DNA from: Apteryx mantelli
Lineage: Eukaryota > Chordata > Aves > Apterygiformes > Apterygidae
Assembly: GCF_036417845.1 (NCBI RefSeq)
Contig: NC_089985.1
Location: forward strand, 26,432,583 to 26,496,582
Length of the DNA stretch: 64,000 nt
Reading direction: 5' to 3'
Position numbers and translations under genes: made by a program. Positions 1 through 12,900 of this stretch are shown one piece after another. Positions within the stretch are counted from its first letter, which is position 1. Each line of letters opens with the position of its first letter. A model generated the notes under the pieces. It was not told the DNA's origin and searched no databases. It saw only the letters and a program-made list of their open reading frames with translations.

Positions 1-1050
1 CCAGCAGCACCAAAGATCTGTTCCCCAGAGCCCAGACACCATCCCTTCCCCGTCTGACAGATGCCTGCCTCGCCAGCAGAGACTCCTTCGGTGACTTATC
101 GGGGTGGAGAGCAGACTTAGAGCTTAGCCTAACAGCTTGTTAAATCCTAGCTAGCTTCTGTGTGTTGGCCAATAAATAATTGCTTTATACATTTAAGCTG
201 TGCATATCCTTCCTGTATAATCTCTTTGTGCCTAGCTAAAGATGCCCAAAAAAACCCTCATGCCCCAAAATTCTGGCCCCCCAAAAAGAAGCAATAACAT
301 ATCTGAACCCCAACATAGCTAATAATACATTGTATCAACCCTATTAATAATATAAATATCTAAAATATAAAAGTAAGACAGTTCCAATAATATATATTAT
401 ATATTTTAGATCGTATCCCAGCTTTTAGATGCAAGCATAAGATATTACATATGCTTCCTACAGTTTATTTTTCCTACTCTAGTTTCAGTTTGCTGGCAGA
501 CTTGCTTCTATGAAAACATTTAGAAAACTGGCAGATTTAACTATTGGGAGGGGTGTTTTCCCCATTTCTTGTATCTTTTTATTTATTTCTCTGAGCTGCC
601 CATGATTTGACACCAACAGTGTATTTCCATTAACACAGAACTCATAGTTGCACAACAGTTCAGATGCAACCACTCCAAATGCCTCAGGGATTTTTTTTTT
701 CTCCTCCAAACACAACTAGAATTCATTATCTCTGTACTTGAAATTGGGGATGATGAGACCCATGTAGAACTGAACAATTCATTAATCGCACTGAACAAAG
801 GGGTTTTTGCCATCAGAGGCTATCATACAAACACAAAGCAGAAAGACTCAAATGGTCAGACTCAAGCATTTCTTTAGTCTTACTAAGAATGGGATGCAGT
901 AATTTTGTATTGGCCCCACCTCAGCTCACTGAAAGACATTTGGTTTTTAGAGCTAGTTTATACACTGGCTGATGATGAATTGGTTTTTTGGCATTTATAT
1001 TTTATATAAAAACAGGTCGTGTAAAAAGATTAAATAATATGCACAAATAC
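1..1050. other. SPATA1 intron toward its unseen 3' exons; plus-strand poly(A) signal at 171
   Basis: No further SPATA1 exon is visible here. On the plus strand an AATAAA lies at 171-176 after non-repetitive sequence. The next gene expected by vertebrate synteny, CTBS, would run on the plus strand and converge on SPATA1, so this could be its 3' end. No coding sequence supports that. Confidence 0.35.
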
Positions 1051-1220
1051 CTTGGAATTTGTTGTGTTATTTGGTCGTTTTCGGGTATCTCTGGCTTCCA
1101 GTTGCAAAAGCAATTTCTGGTAGTAAAGCTCTAAATCTTGTCGTAGTTTGTTTAAAATGTCCTCCAGTGAAACTGTAGCTTTCTTTGTTTCAAAGTACTT
1201 CTTTTTCCATTCCTCACGAA
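1051..1220 (-). CDS. SPATA1: SPATA1 coding exon 11 (residues 448-504), coiled coil
   Basis: Encodes REEWKKKYFETKKATVS and LRQDLELYYQKLLLQLEARD, the core of the SPATA1 C-terminal coiled-coil domain. Acceptor CTATGTAG, donor AAG|GTATTT, phase 0. The protein continues beyond the window. Confidence 0.94.
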
Positions 1221-4200
1221 CTACATAGGAAAACCATAGTACTATTTAGTCTTGTTCACCTTATCATAAGATGTTTGGAAGACAGTAACAACCAACTGAT
1301 CTTACAAGATTCAGTTGGCCAAAACGCATAATAAAATGTAGCAGTAGATTTCATTAGTTAAAGTCTTTGCTAAAGTGACATTTGTTACAAATTGCAACAG
1401 AATTTTCTGAATAAGTAATCACCTAAACAAAAAGCTCTATCTGTCCTCTGAGACATGACAGAAGCTCCAGAACCTAAATTTCATTCATCCTGGTAGTTCT
1501 GCATTTTTTGGCTGAAAAAGAGCTCCAGACCTGTGAAGACTGGTACGCCCAACACCATCTGAAGTCCCCAGCTTCAAAGTAACAGAAATAGGAGCTTTAT
1601 GTAGAATTTGAGTATTTATGGGAAACAGTTATTTACCTTTACATTTAACTATGATTCCTTGGGCTACACTGTTAATATATTATCAAAGACTGGCACATAT
1701 GTACCCCCCATATTTGATATGGCAGTCGTATGGCCAAGATACATCTGCCAGTCTGCAATGTGTCTTAAATGCTTCTTTCTTCCAAGGCTTACTTTAGGTA
1801 AGCAGGAAACTTCTTCTCAGCTACTTACCAAAAAGAATCCAGCTGTTGGAGGACTACAGAACATACAACTTAGAGTGACTGTCACTGTGACAGTCTTAGG
1901 AGGAAATTAAATATAGACTATATTGCTGTTCCTACAGTATATGGTGTGCCCTTCATACCTTGTGAAGAAACATGTTTGTGAAAGCACCTATGAAACTCTA
2001 CAAGTCTGACTAAAATAATTGGGAGGTAGAGGCACTTCTGTAAGAACCTGCAGAAGCTGTTTGAATCCTTGTGAAACAACCTTTAATTTACCTAACTGTA
2101 TAACATAATTTAAGACAATGCATTTAGGACTTATCTCAGCAGGGTAAATTAGCTTGCCTGCAGCTCCACGCTACCACAGATTCTCTGCTTCTAGTACCCA
2201 AGCTTGCTTTTTTAAAATATGACTTCATTATGCTGCAGAGTGCAGTGTAGCCATGCCCTTAGAGAATAGCTGGAAGAAATGGCTTGTCCTTTCAATAAAG
2301 CTACAGGTGATCTAGCTGTGACTCCCAGTGATTCAGCTGTACTTAAGTACAAAGACAGTGCTCTCAGAACATTGAAGTAATTAAACTTCATCTCTGTATC
2401 AAACTGGAATGTGACTTAGGGAGACTAGTTTAAGTGTAAACTTGAAAATTTTAACACGAAATTTTGGGAAGGATTTCAATGAGATTCTACCCTTGTTAAA
2501 AAATGAGGTCTGTCAAGCTTGTCATGACAGCTTATAATTTCCATGCCATATGCTGAATACCATTTGATAGGAGATATAAAAAGTATTATGCTGGTGGATT
2601 GAATGGAAGTCCTAACAAAACCTGAGTAAGCACCATTATTAAAGGTAGTTTTAGAATATGTGAATTGCCTTGGGCCTCAAACAATGAAGAAGTCTGAAGT
2701 AGCTCTCTGGATACTCTATGTCCATATGTGACTTAACTTTAATGGTTTATAAAAGCCAGGATTTTTTTTAGATATATAAGACTGCCACAAAGAAGTGGAA
2801 GCAGACATTTCCACCTTGAATCTTTCTACCGTACTGTTATACAAATAAGCCTTCTAAGAGCTACTGCTTAGCCAACTGCTCTCTCTATAATTAAGCTCAC
2901 TGACAAAGAGACAAACATCTTCACATTGGTTTTAGTGTCACTTCTCAGTCATTCGAAGTTCCAACAGAAATGAAAAGTGTACCGTGGTATCTCCTCAGCT
3001 TATTTTGTTCCAGTAGCCCCCTGGCTTTTTTGATCAGGTCTTCTCTAGTTTTTTCCATGCATCTTCTGTCTTTCTTCATCTGCTGCAGTTGTTCTGCCAT
3101 CTTGTTTTCTAAAAATATAATTACATTTAGCAAGTGTTTGGATACTGTAAGTGAGAATGATCAATCAAGATTTTCATAATGCAGCCAAAAAATGAGAGAA
3201 ATCCAGCATGCATCCAGCCATTCATATGCACACGAACAAGTAAATACCCCTTTAAATGCCTAGACTATGTATCACTAAAACTACCTTCAGAACGTTTTCA
3301 GCTATATATTGCATATGTTGAAAACTGTTGCCATGAGGCCAGAAAAGCCTCTAGAGTACTATTTCCTGCTCAAAATATTTTGTGATGTAAGCTGTAGCAA
3401 AATCTTTCCTTAAACTCAATTATAGGCAGAATGAGGTATTTCAAGCTTTTACTAGTCCGCAACAATGGGTCAATCACCTACCCTCTCACTATCCTCCTTC
3501 TAGATCATGGGCGATGATCCTTAGCCATACTAGTAGCAGTCAGCCACATTCTCACTTGAGCCAACAGTATTTTATCCAATCTCGCTTATTACCTCCTCCT
3601 ATCCACAAGAGAGTTTTCAAGCACTGGGAACCTCTGCCATGTTCTATGAAGAGCTATGTAATGATAACTGCTTGGAATTTTCCAACCACAAATTAACCTT
3701 TGTAACAAGACTGTGAACAAATGTACGTACATACATACAAGTTCTTTCATAAAATAAATATTTTTGTCTTCATTAACTGTTCAGTTTTGATTCAGTTCAC
3801 TCCCCTTTGATTTTCTGGATGCATATACTTACTTTCTGCCTGAATTGCAGGAACTTGAGCTGGATTCACAGAAAGTGCCAGAAAAGGTGGGCTAGGAGGA
3901 GAAAGATATTCTTTTGGACATGTAAGATGATTTTGGTTGTTCTCATCTGCCTAGAGAGTGAAAGGAAACAACAATAAGAACATAATTTGTAATCCTAAAT
4001 AGTTACATTGCACATGAGAAAAGCCTTTATCTGAGTTAATATGAACTATAAGCTATCATCAGTCATCCCACACACCTATGCCCTGCCTGTAAGTGACCTG
4101 AATGAATGGGAGAGCTGGATTTGAATTCTGAATGTAAGCTTTTTTATTCTGTATCATCAGTAGAGGTGATTACTAAATTCCAAACAGCTAGACCTCTGCA

Positions 4201-6865
4201 AACAAAATTGCAGAGGGGAACATGTGGGCAAAATTTGGCCCAAAGCACTTTAATCCTTGGGGATGGTAAATGAGAAAGAAAGAACTTAGAAGAAAAAACT
4301 TCTTTTTGAAATTCACATTGGCTTGTAGAGTTGACAAAATAATATTTTATTTAGCAACTAATAAAAATGATACAGAAAGAGTTAAACATAGTTAAATATG
4401 AACCTCCACACTGCCATGTATCAGTTAAACAGAATGTCAATATTTTATAACTAGAACAGGCTATTTCACACATATTTGAGAGAGACACTTTATTAAGTGG
4501 TGAATCTTTCAGTACCCCTGAAAAATTACCAAATTCCAAGATTTCCTATAATCTTGTATTGTATAAATTTCTTTTCACTGACAAATTAAGGCATTTATCT
4601 ACAGCTAATTTTTACATTCTACAGCAGTAGATAAACTATGCAGATACATCCATTAACACTTGCCATATCCAATTCTCTGTGGTAAGGAAAGAATTCTTAC
4701 TGGAGACTGTACTTTACATAATTGGTATGAGGTTCCTTCTGAGCACAAACAGTACATTAAAAATATTTTTTCAATAACCAAAGCAGGGTGAAAATTGAAA
4801 CAATAATTAATTCCAAAGGCAAATCCACAGATGAAAAACTTAGTAGTAGAATATATGCTTTTGGTGAGAGAAGTAATATTTTTATTAGACCAAATGGAAG
4901 TAGGCAAAACAGACAAGTTTGGCATCTCTGAAGAAAGGTCAGCGTGCCTGAAATCCCTCTTTGCTTAAAAGCTTTGCAGAACGGTATGTGAAAATGTTGC
5001 AAACTGTCCTTTCTTTTCAGTCTCCTCTCCTTTCAGAAAAGCAGCCTACAGGATGATTCCATCCACTCTCCCTGTCTTCTCTCCTCCAGAAAAATGTAGG
5101 CTATCTCTAAATATTCTTGTGCATGTCCACAACCCACGAATTACTGACACTCCCATGAGAGACTGGAAGTAACTGACCTGAAGCCTGACATCTGGTTCAT
5201 TGCTTAGCAAAGGCTGGACCACCCATTTCAAAAGTAAAATTTATAAAAGCGGATTTTCAATTCCATTATTATTTTCATAAGACTCCACTACCGTTCCACT
5301 CTTCTAACTACCAGACAAAAATCACTTCTTTGCAAGAGCCCATATGTGACAGTTGTATCTATTTATTCCCTAATATCAGTGTTTTAATGGTGTATATATG
5401 ATTGCATGTGGGTGCTTTTTATCTTCCTAAATATGTTCCACTTATGCTGTATTGTACATATGTTTTAAAGAATTGTAGAGGTCTTTTATCAGAAGTTTTG
5501 CTTGAGTAAAGACTTTTAAGATTTATCCCATAACAAATATGAATTTATAAAAATGTCACTAATAAAACCAATACAACATTATTGTCAAGCAACTATAAAA
5601 AAATCCAGCTAACATTAATAAGACTGAGATAATTACTGTATATCTAGTTTCTATTAAATGATAATCACAGCAATAACATCTTTTGAGGATTTCGTTGTTT
5701 CATAAATAGTTGGTTTTTCATTAGCAAATCTGCAAAGTAGCAGAGTATGAATTAACTTTTCTGAATTATTCTCAAGCCTGTATTTGAATATTTCATCTTT
5801 CTAATGAGTTAGCTGTCTGATAAAATTAGACTATTTCTATGTGGAGGATTGTGTTTATTGCTTCACACTATTAATACATGTTAGCTGGGAAAACACACCT
5901 GATTATCCTGTTTTTCACCAGGATCAGCTACAGACTTGCCAGTTCTGTACTGTTGCAAGCTGAAGATAAAACAAAGAAGCAAGTGAAAATTTATGCAATT
6001 AAATGCTTTTCTTTTCCATTTTCTTTCATTTATTTAAAGTCTTTAAAATAAGTTTCTAGTTACAAGTTAATATTAACCATTATTTGATCAGAATCATTAT
6101 TTACTAACCTTTGGTTATTATGTATATGTCCTATGGTTTGTTCTTCCCACGTTTTAGGAATTCCAGAATCCTGTGTTCTGTTCCTTCTTGGTTTGGTATC
6201 TTCTTGATGGTCGTTATTTTCCATGTTTGTGACTGGCAATTTGGGGATTAGTTCTTTGACAAGAAAATGATCAAAATGTTTAGATTACACTCAAAAAAAC
6301 CCAAGCTCTTGAGTGCCAATACCTTGACTTTCCAACCTGTATTAGAAATTCAGTGAATCAAGTCAATAAATAAACTTTTCTCTGGGGTATGGCAATGTTG
6401 TATGAATAACAGAGGAAAGAAATAAAGGTGAAAAATGGTCTTTTTGTTTTTGAGAGTTTATATCTAAGTAATTCTGGTAACTAGTACAGGGAATGATAAC
6501 ACAGATAAGGAAACCACTTAATTATTTCACCTTCCCTAAATTAATTCCGTATCTAACACTTTCTACCTTTAAGCAACTGAAGATTCCCTACAAACTGTAG
6601 CCAGCAAAGAAAGGGACAGCAAAATGTTTTGCATTTAATATGTTAACGAATAAACGTTACCTGCTTAAAAATAGCCACAAAATAAACAAATATTTCAAAA
6701 GAAAGGTGCTGAATGACTTTACCTTTACTTTATCTGACAAAATCTTACAGCCTTCATCATTCAAAATTACATTTCAGAAAACTTGTCATATATATTTTAT
6801 ATATATATATATATAAAACTTATCAATCATATATATATATATGTATGTATACACATAAACACACA

Positions 6866-6904
<39 letters not shown>

Positions 6905-9900
6905 TTACCTAACTCATACTTCAGTTAATACGGTGATGGAAGGACAAAGCTATTTTTGACAGATTATGATTGGAAACTGAAATTACTGAAAAGTCATTTG
7001 AGAAAGCCTTGTCTAATACACTCTCCAGACAACTCTCAAAAATCACAATATCCAAATTTTGTTTTCTAATTCAAAGTGCTGGATATCCAGAGGATTGTTT
7101 TAGTTAAGCTCTACAAGGTGCCCATGCCTATGAAAATTTGAATATTGCCTCATCCAATAACTGCTCTTTAGAAATTTATAATAGAACAAGGGCCACCTTT
7201 GTACATTAGCAGTAAAATTCTACTCAAATATTGAGACTTGTCTCTTAAAACTATTTCTTCAAAAACAACTTAAGTTACAATTTTGTTGCTAATACTATAA
7301 CAATGGCCATTCAAATCCAATTTAAATATTTCCACCATTTCTTTCTTCACCATTACTAAAAATTTAGGAATATTAAGAATACTAGATAACTGTTCAGAGA
7401 CTTAACGGCCTCTAGTATCCATAAGACACCCTAATTTAAAGAAAGTAGTAGCTAATAGATCCCTTTCAAAAAACATTTTTGGTTTTGGCATAGAACTGTT
7501 AGCTTAGCTACTTTTTATGTGCTTTAAGCCTCCCCCCCCATACTTTTGTACTATTTTCCATGCAGTCCAGTCAAAGAGTCCTCTCACCTCAGTCTTAAGA
7601 ATCACACTGTTCAATAGTATAAAAATAGATCAACATTATATCAGAGGGAGGGGAGGAAACACTTTCCCTCCAGTATTGATGTAGTCATGGATAAAATGAC
7701 AATGAAAGTGGAAGTGAGTAAATTGCTTTCCCTGATATGTTGATAACAGGATTTATTCATTTAAAATTCATTTTGAATTATAATTATGGGATCATCTTCC
7801 TAGCTTTACAAATAACAAGCGGCAGCTTAGTAATTTGTTTTCATATAAAAAAGATTAGACAAATGCATCAATTATATTAAAGTGTTTCCTATACCAGTAG
7901 ATAGTGATAAAGAATGGCTAATAGAAAGTAAAAACTACAGCTCCTTGAAAGATATTTTTCTAATAAAAAATTAGAATACTGTTCTGACAGCAATTTTCCA
8001 AATTACGCTTTGACTAAAGATTCTTTTTAATCTTACATTTGCTGTGCCCACTTTCTAAAAAGCGTGCTTTCACAAAAAGATGACAAGGAACAGTACCCTT
8101 TTGATATTTAATGTAATTTGTAGGGGTTGGGTTATTTTGGCCTTGTTCATCACTGTGGTTTACATGAAGAGTAAGAGCAGTTCCTTTGGCTTTGTCATTC
8201 CATTCGGGAGCATTATGCCCTTTTTGATCCTGGCTGAGACGATTTTGCTGAGAGTTCTGTAATAACATACAGTTCTTCCCAGATTCCCCATCTGCAGTAT
8301 TTGAATTACTTGGCACAAAGAGAGCTCCACTGGATCCATTTTGATCTGCATAATAATTGACATCAAAAAAGAGAAATATTATTTTATTGCAAATGTTAAC
8401 CATAGTAGTTATTCTTCTCTTCTTCTCCTTCACTACATTGGATAAACTTACCTTTCTCTCTAAGCTGAATCTGTTTTTCTTGAATCCCGTTGTTCTGGCC
8501 TTGATCATGATTTGTGTGCAAAACCAGAACAGATTCTTTCTCACCCCATTCCCCAGAACTGTGCGCTTCCTGATTTTCTAGCAGATGACTGTTTTGTCTG
8601 CTTTCTAAAAATCGTTTACTTCTTTCATTTTTTGCGGGGGGAAGACTGGATAATCTTGATCCATGACCAAACCTACTAGCTTCTGCATTAAAGTGATGTC
8701 TTTCTTGAGTTGATGATGATAATGGATAAACATCTTCAAAGTATTCCACTCCAGGTAATAAATATAATTCAGGATAAAGTGCCTAAAATATGCAGTATGT
8801 TAATCAGACATGAAAGAAGAAATGTGCAATGTAAAAAGTTTTAGAAAATGGTAGTTTAAAAGCCATACAATACATACATAAGGAGGAGCAAATGACTTCA
8901 GCTCCAGTTCTGCTTCTTGCTTTGCTTTCACCTTGGAAGATGAAGAATGAAAGTGTAACCAATAAAATACTTTTTTAACAGTAATGTTGAATATCACTTA
9001 ATTTATATATTCTGTCATCATCTTTACATGTTACATTTTTCTTAATCAATATTGTCTTCTGGAATGGCCTGATCGGGGAGAAACAACACAGAATACTATT
9101 TTGTTTTCTGACATGGCACAAAAACATTTTGTCTAGTTTTCAAACTCTAAATCAGATCCACAAGAGTACATGGATATCTGAATAAACATTTTTATCTTTT
9201 GCACTTTGGTTCAAAGGACCTGATCCAACTATCACAGCAAAAGAAAGTCTTCAACTGTCTTCACCAGAAGTTGCTTCAAGTTGAATCTGAATAGAAATGA
9301 TGAGTTTGTATGCTCTATTCACCTTATATAACATTGCAAAATATTTAATGTATATAGAAAAAAAATCTACAACTCTCCTGAACACTTCTGTTTCTTGAAT
9401 TTATCATTTATCTTAATTTCCATTGTGTGATACAACTTCCATTGTGTGATACAATTTCTGATTTCAACATAGTTCTCCTAAAAAACAAAATCTAAGATAA
9501 TCAATGTATGCACTTCAGTAGAGAAAAAGAAATCTGAGCTTACATTTAAATAATGAAATAATTAAACTGAACTAAGTTTGGGGACACATTCTGTTCTCAG
9601 TTATGGCCAGGCAATGCCACTGGTTCATTGTTACATTCATAGACTATATGAAAGAAAATGAAGAGAAAATGAACAAGGTTTTGGTTTATGTTTATTTTTC
9701 ATTTAAAGGCCCTTACTCTGCAAGTAGGGTGCAGCTCTTAGTATTGCTTACATTGTTACTATTGTGAAACAGAAGACTGTAAAAAAAACCTCAACAAATA
9801 TTTGATCATGGAGATATAATTGCATGAGGTTACCATGACCCTAAACAACAAATAAACCACTTTGTTGGTTTATTGCTTTACCCTTCCTTACAAAGTTAAA

Positions 9901-12900
9901 TATCAAGCAATAGTAAATCCCCCAAATTAAAACTATATCTTTAATTTGTTGCTAAAAATCTTCACTTGTTTCTACTAATATCTTTAATTCTCTAATTGAC
10001 AAAGAAAATTTTTATTATATTCCTGACATTTTCAGTGGAGCTGCAAAATTTCTCCATTTACATCAGAACTATCAGTGGGGGAGCAAATATACAATTTTAC
10101 TTAATATCACCCAGTTAAAACCACTTGAATTGTTTGAAAACATTTGCATATTTTTAGATTAACATCCTGTCACAATCTTTCAGTTTGTCTTCATATTTTT
10201 CTAACTAACTTTTGCACATTACTAATATTTATTCTAGTCTTCAATGGGGTAATTTTAGTGATGACTACAAATGAGATAAAGAACAGCACCAAATTTACAG
10301 CTTGTAATTAATTTCCTAATCTGTGAGAATTAGAAGTGAGTAAGAGGTGAAAAAAGTATTCTGTACTTATGCAAAGATTTAAGTGACGTAAGTATTATAT
10401 AATAAACATTTAGACTGATTTTCAACTTTATTTAATCTTTAGCTATAACTTTTAATATAACTAACTACGCAGGGAATCAATGTGAGGAACAGTTATGATT
10501 TAGAGATGTAGCTTTTTGATGGCATAAATCTCAGGCTGTATTACTGGACTAACCAGAAATGTACACACAGAGGAGTGTCCAGCCACAGACTGATCTTAGA
10601 GGCCACTGCGAAGGTCACAGCAGGAACCTTTAGAGGAATTCTGACACACGCAATTTTCATTGAAAATTCTTTCCAACACCATATTCTTAACCATGTACTG
10701 GTAATAATGACCATAGTGCGGAATTTCTTGTATGCAACTAGATTTGTCATATTTAATCAATCTACTGATTTATCAAACTGGTATCTTCCACCGGATGGCA
10801 AAAAATTACGTCTGATGCTTTAAAAGATATTTCTAATATACCTGGCCAGCTGTGCCTGTGTTTGAGGAAGTAGTTCTGATAAGAGCTTGTGCTCCAACAT
10901 GTGTAAGAACAAATGCTAGCAGTGCTCCTAAAGTTATCCCTGTTTTCTTGTGATAGTATTTAATCTGCAGGAACTAAACCCTTTGTTTACATCAAAAAGC
11001 AGAATAGCACTAGAGGAAAAAAAAAAAAGTATTAACTTACCACTGCTAGTTTTTTCCCAATGCATTTTAAAAATATAAATTTATCTGCAACTGCAACTCC
11101 ACCCAGGTACTCTCCAAGCTTCTCCCGCAGCACTCTTAGTGTGATGTAAGGAGACACCCTAGAATGTTGTTATTCATTAATACATCTGTAAGATCAAATA
11201 ACGATGGCTAGTTAGTAAGAGGGGGAAGATAATGCTATATACACATTGGCTTGCATGAAGAGAATGACCAAAAATGGGAACCATGCTCCTGGAACTGAAT
11301 CTAATTACATACAGGTAAGACAGTCTTGGTGTGGTAGAGTCAGGATATTGCATCAAATTATGGTAGACTGTATTACAAAGGCTGTCATAACATTAGCTGA
11401 CAATGTTCATGTTTTAGGAACCCATACAAAAAGAGAATATCGAAAGACCTGAAACTTGAAAAGGACCCCCTTTATAATGCTTTTGCTCGTCTGCAGATGA
11501 ATAACAAAAGCAATCAAAACCGCAGTAAAACATTTCCATCTAGGTGGCAAAGTTGGGGGGGGCTGGTCCAACAATGTAGAACATACTCTTTCAGGCACTA
11601 TGCACTAGAAGAGACTTCATCACTGTCCACTTTAAATGCCAGACACATTCCTTTGATTTTATCTTCTCCAACACAAATTTAGAGCAGGGTGTGTGCATGT
11701 ATGTACATATGTAAATGTATTTTAAATCACAACCAAACACTTCAGTGCAAAGATTTCTACCATAGCTAGAGGATGAAAGAGAGCTGATGCAAATATGAAT
11801 TACATCATTTAATGTACTACTGGAAACCATGCAAATATTGAAGTATGAGCTCAGTATGGAAATCACCACAGAATAAAAAGCATCTCCACAGAATAAAACA
11901 AAATGCGCACGAGAAATGCACAAGTTCTTCAGCAGAACATAAGCAATCCTGATTATTTCTGTGCTGCAACATAAAATAAACCAGAGAGCAAATTCAGGCA
12001 GCCTAGGACTTCTGATCATCCATGCTGCTTAGTACACTGTCTAACATGGTTTTGGCCCAGGCCAGCTATCACCCTTCAAGCAATGCACAAACATAGTCTG
12101 GGGACAGCACATGCCATTCTCAGTACAGACAAGAACGCAGCAGGTTCAGCTCCCTCTGCTTGGACAGGCCTTCAATATTACCCCAGCAGGGTTTGCACTC
12201 TCAGAGAGTCCTATATGCCTTCATTTCACAGCCAAAGTATGCAAAAAATACTCTCAGTTTCAGCCTATAAAAGTTTCACCCAGTACTCCAGTGGGCTACA
12301 ATGCTGCCCTTACATTATTTCAATCACCCTGGACTTAGAGGACCCTCCTCAAGATCATATTTCTGCCCTGGAGCATGGGACACGACAAAGGAGACCCAAG
12401 ATCAAGCATTCTGCTGAGTGGACACATCTAGGCCACACCGCTTGGTCCCTATACACTTAGCACCACGCATTTAGCTTCTGTTTACTGCTTCCACATCCTC
12501 TTTTTGTCCATATCTGCTGCAGATGTTAGCCCTAATTTATTCATTTATTTCAAATGTATAAAGAAATATGTGAAGGAGGAGCATATAATTCAATATACAT
12601 CCTTCCACGACCTGATATGAGAAAACAGATGATCTATAATTCAAACATCTCTCATTTACCATTATTTTTTCAAGCTCGGAGAAGATATGCCCCTTGAACT
12701 GTCCCCTGAAACCCAATAAATGTAAGCTCTTTCACAGGGAATTTTAGAACTGAACATCCTTCACTGATAACATCCTTCCAAACCAGCATGGAAATCTAAG
12801 AGCTGTATAAATAGAGGGGAATACATCTGATTTAAGGAACTACGATGTAGCATAGGAGAAATTTACTTAGATTATATAGCTCCTGAGATATACAGCAGAA

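Noticed and set aside
1-200. Possible LTR tail (AATAAA with downstream T-rich sequence)
   Set aside because: No paired repeat, primer-binding site or family resemblance could be established; treated as unassigned.
12083-12460. 125-codon open frame in SPATA1 intron 2
   Set aside because: No splice context, no domain, composition of ordinary intron.
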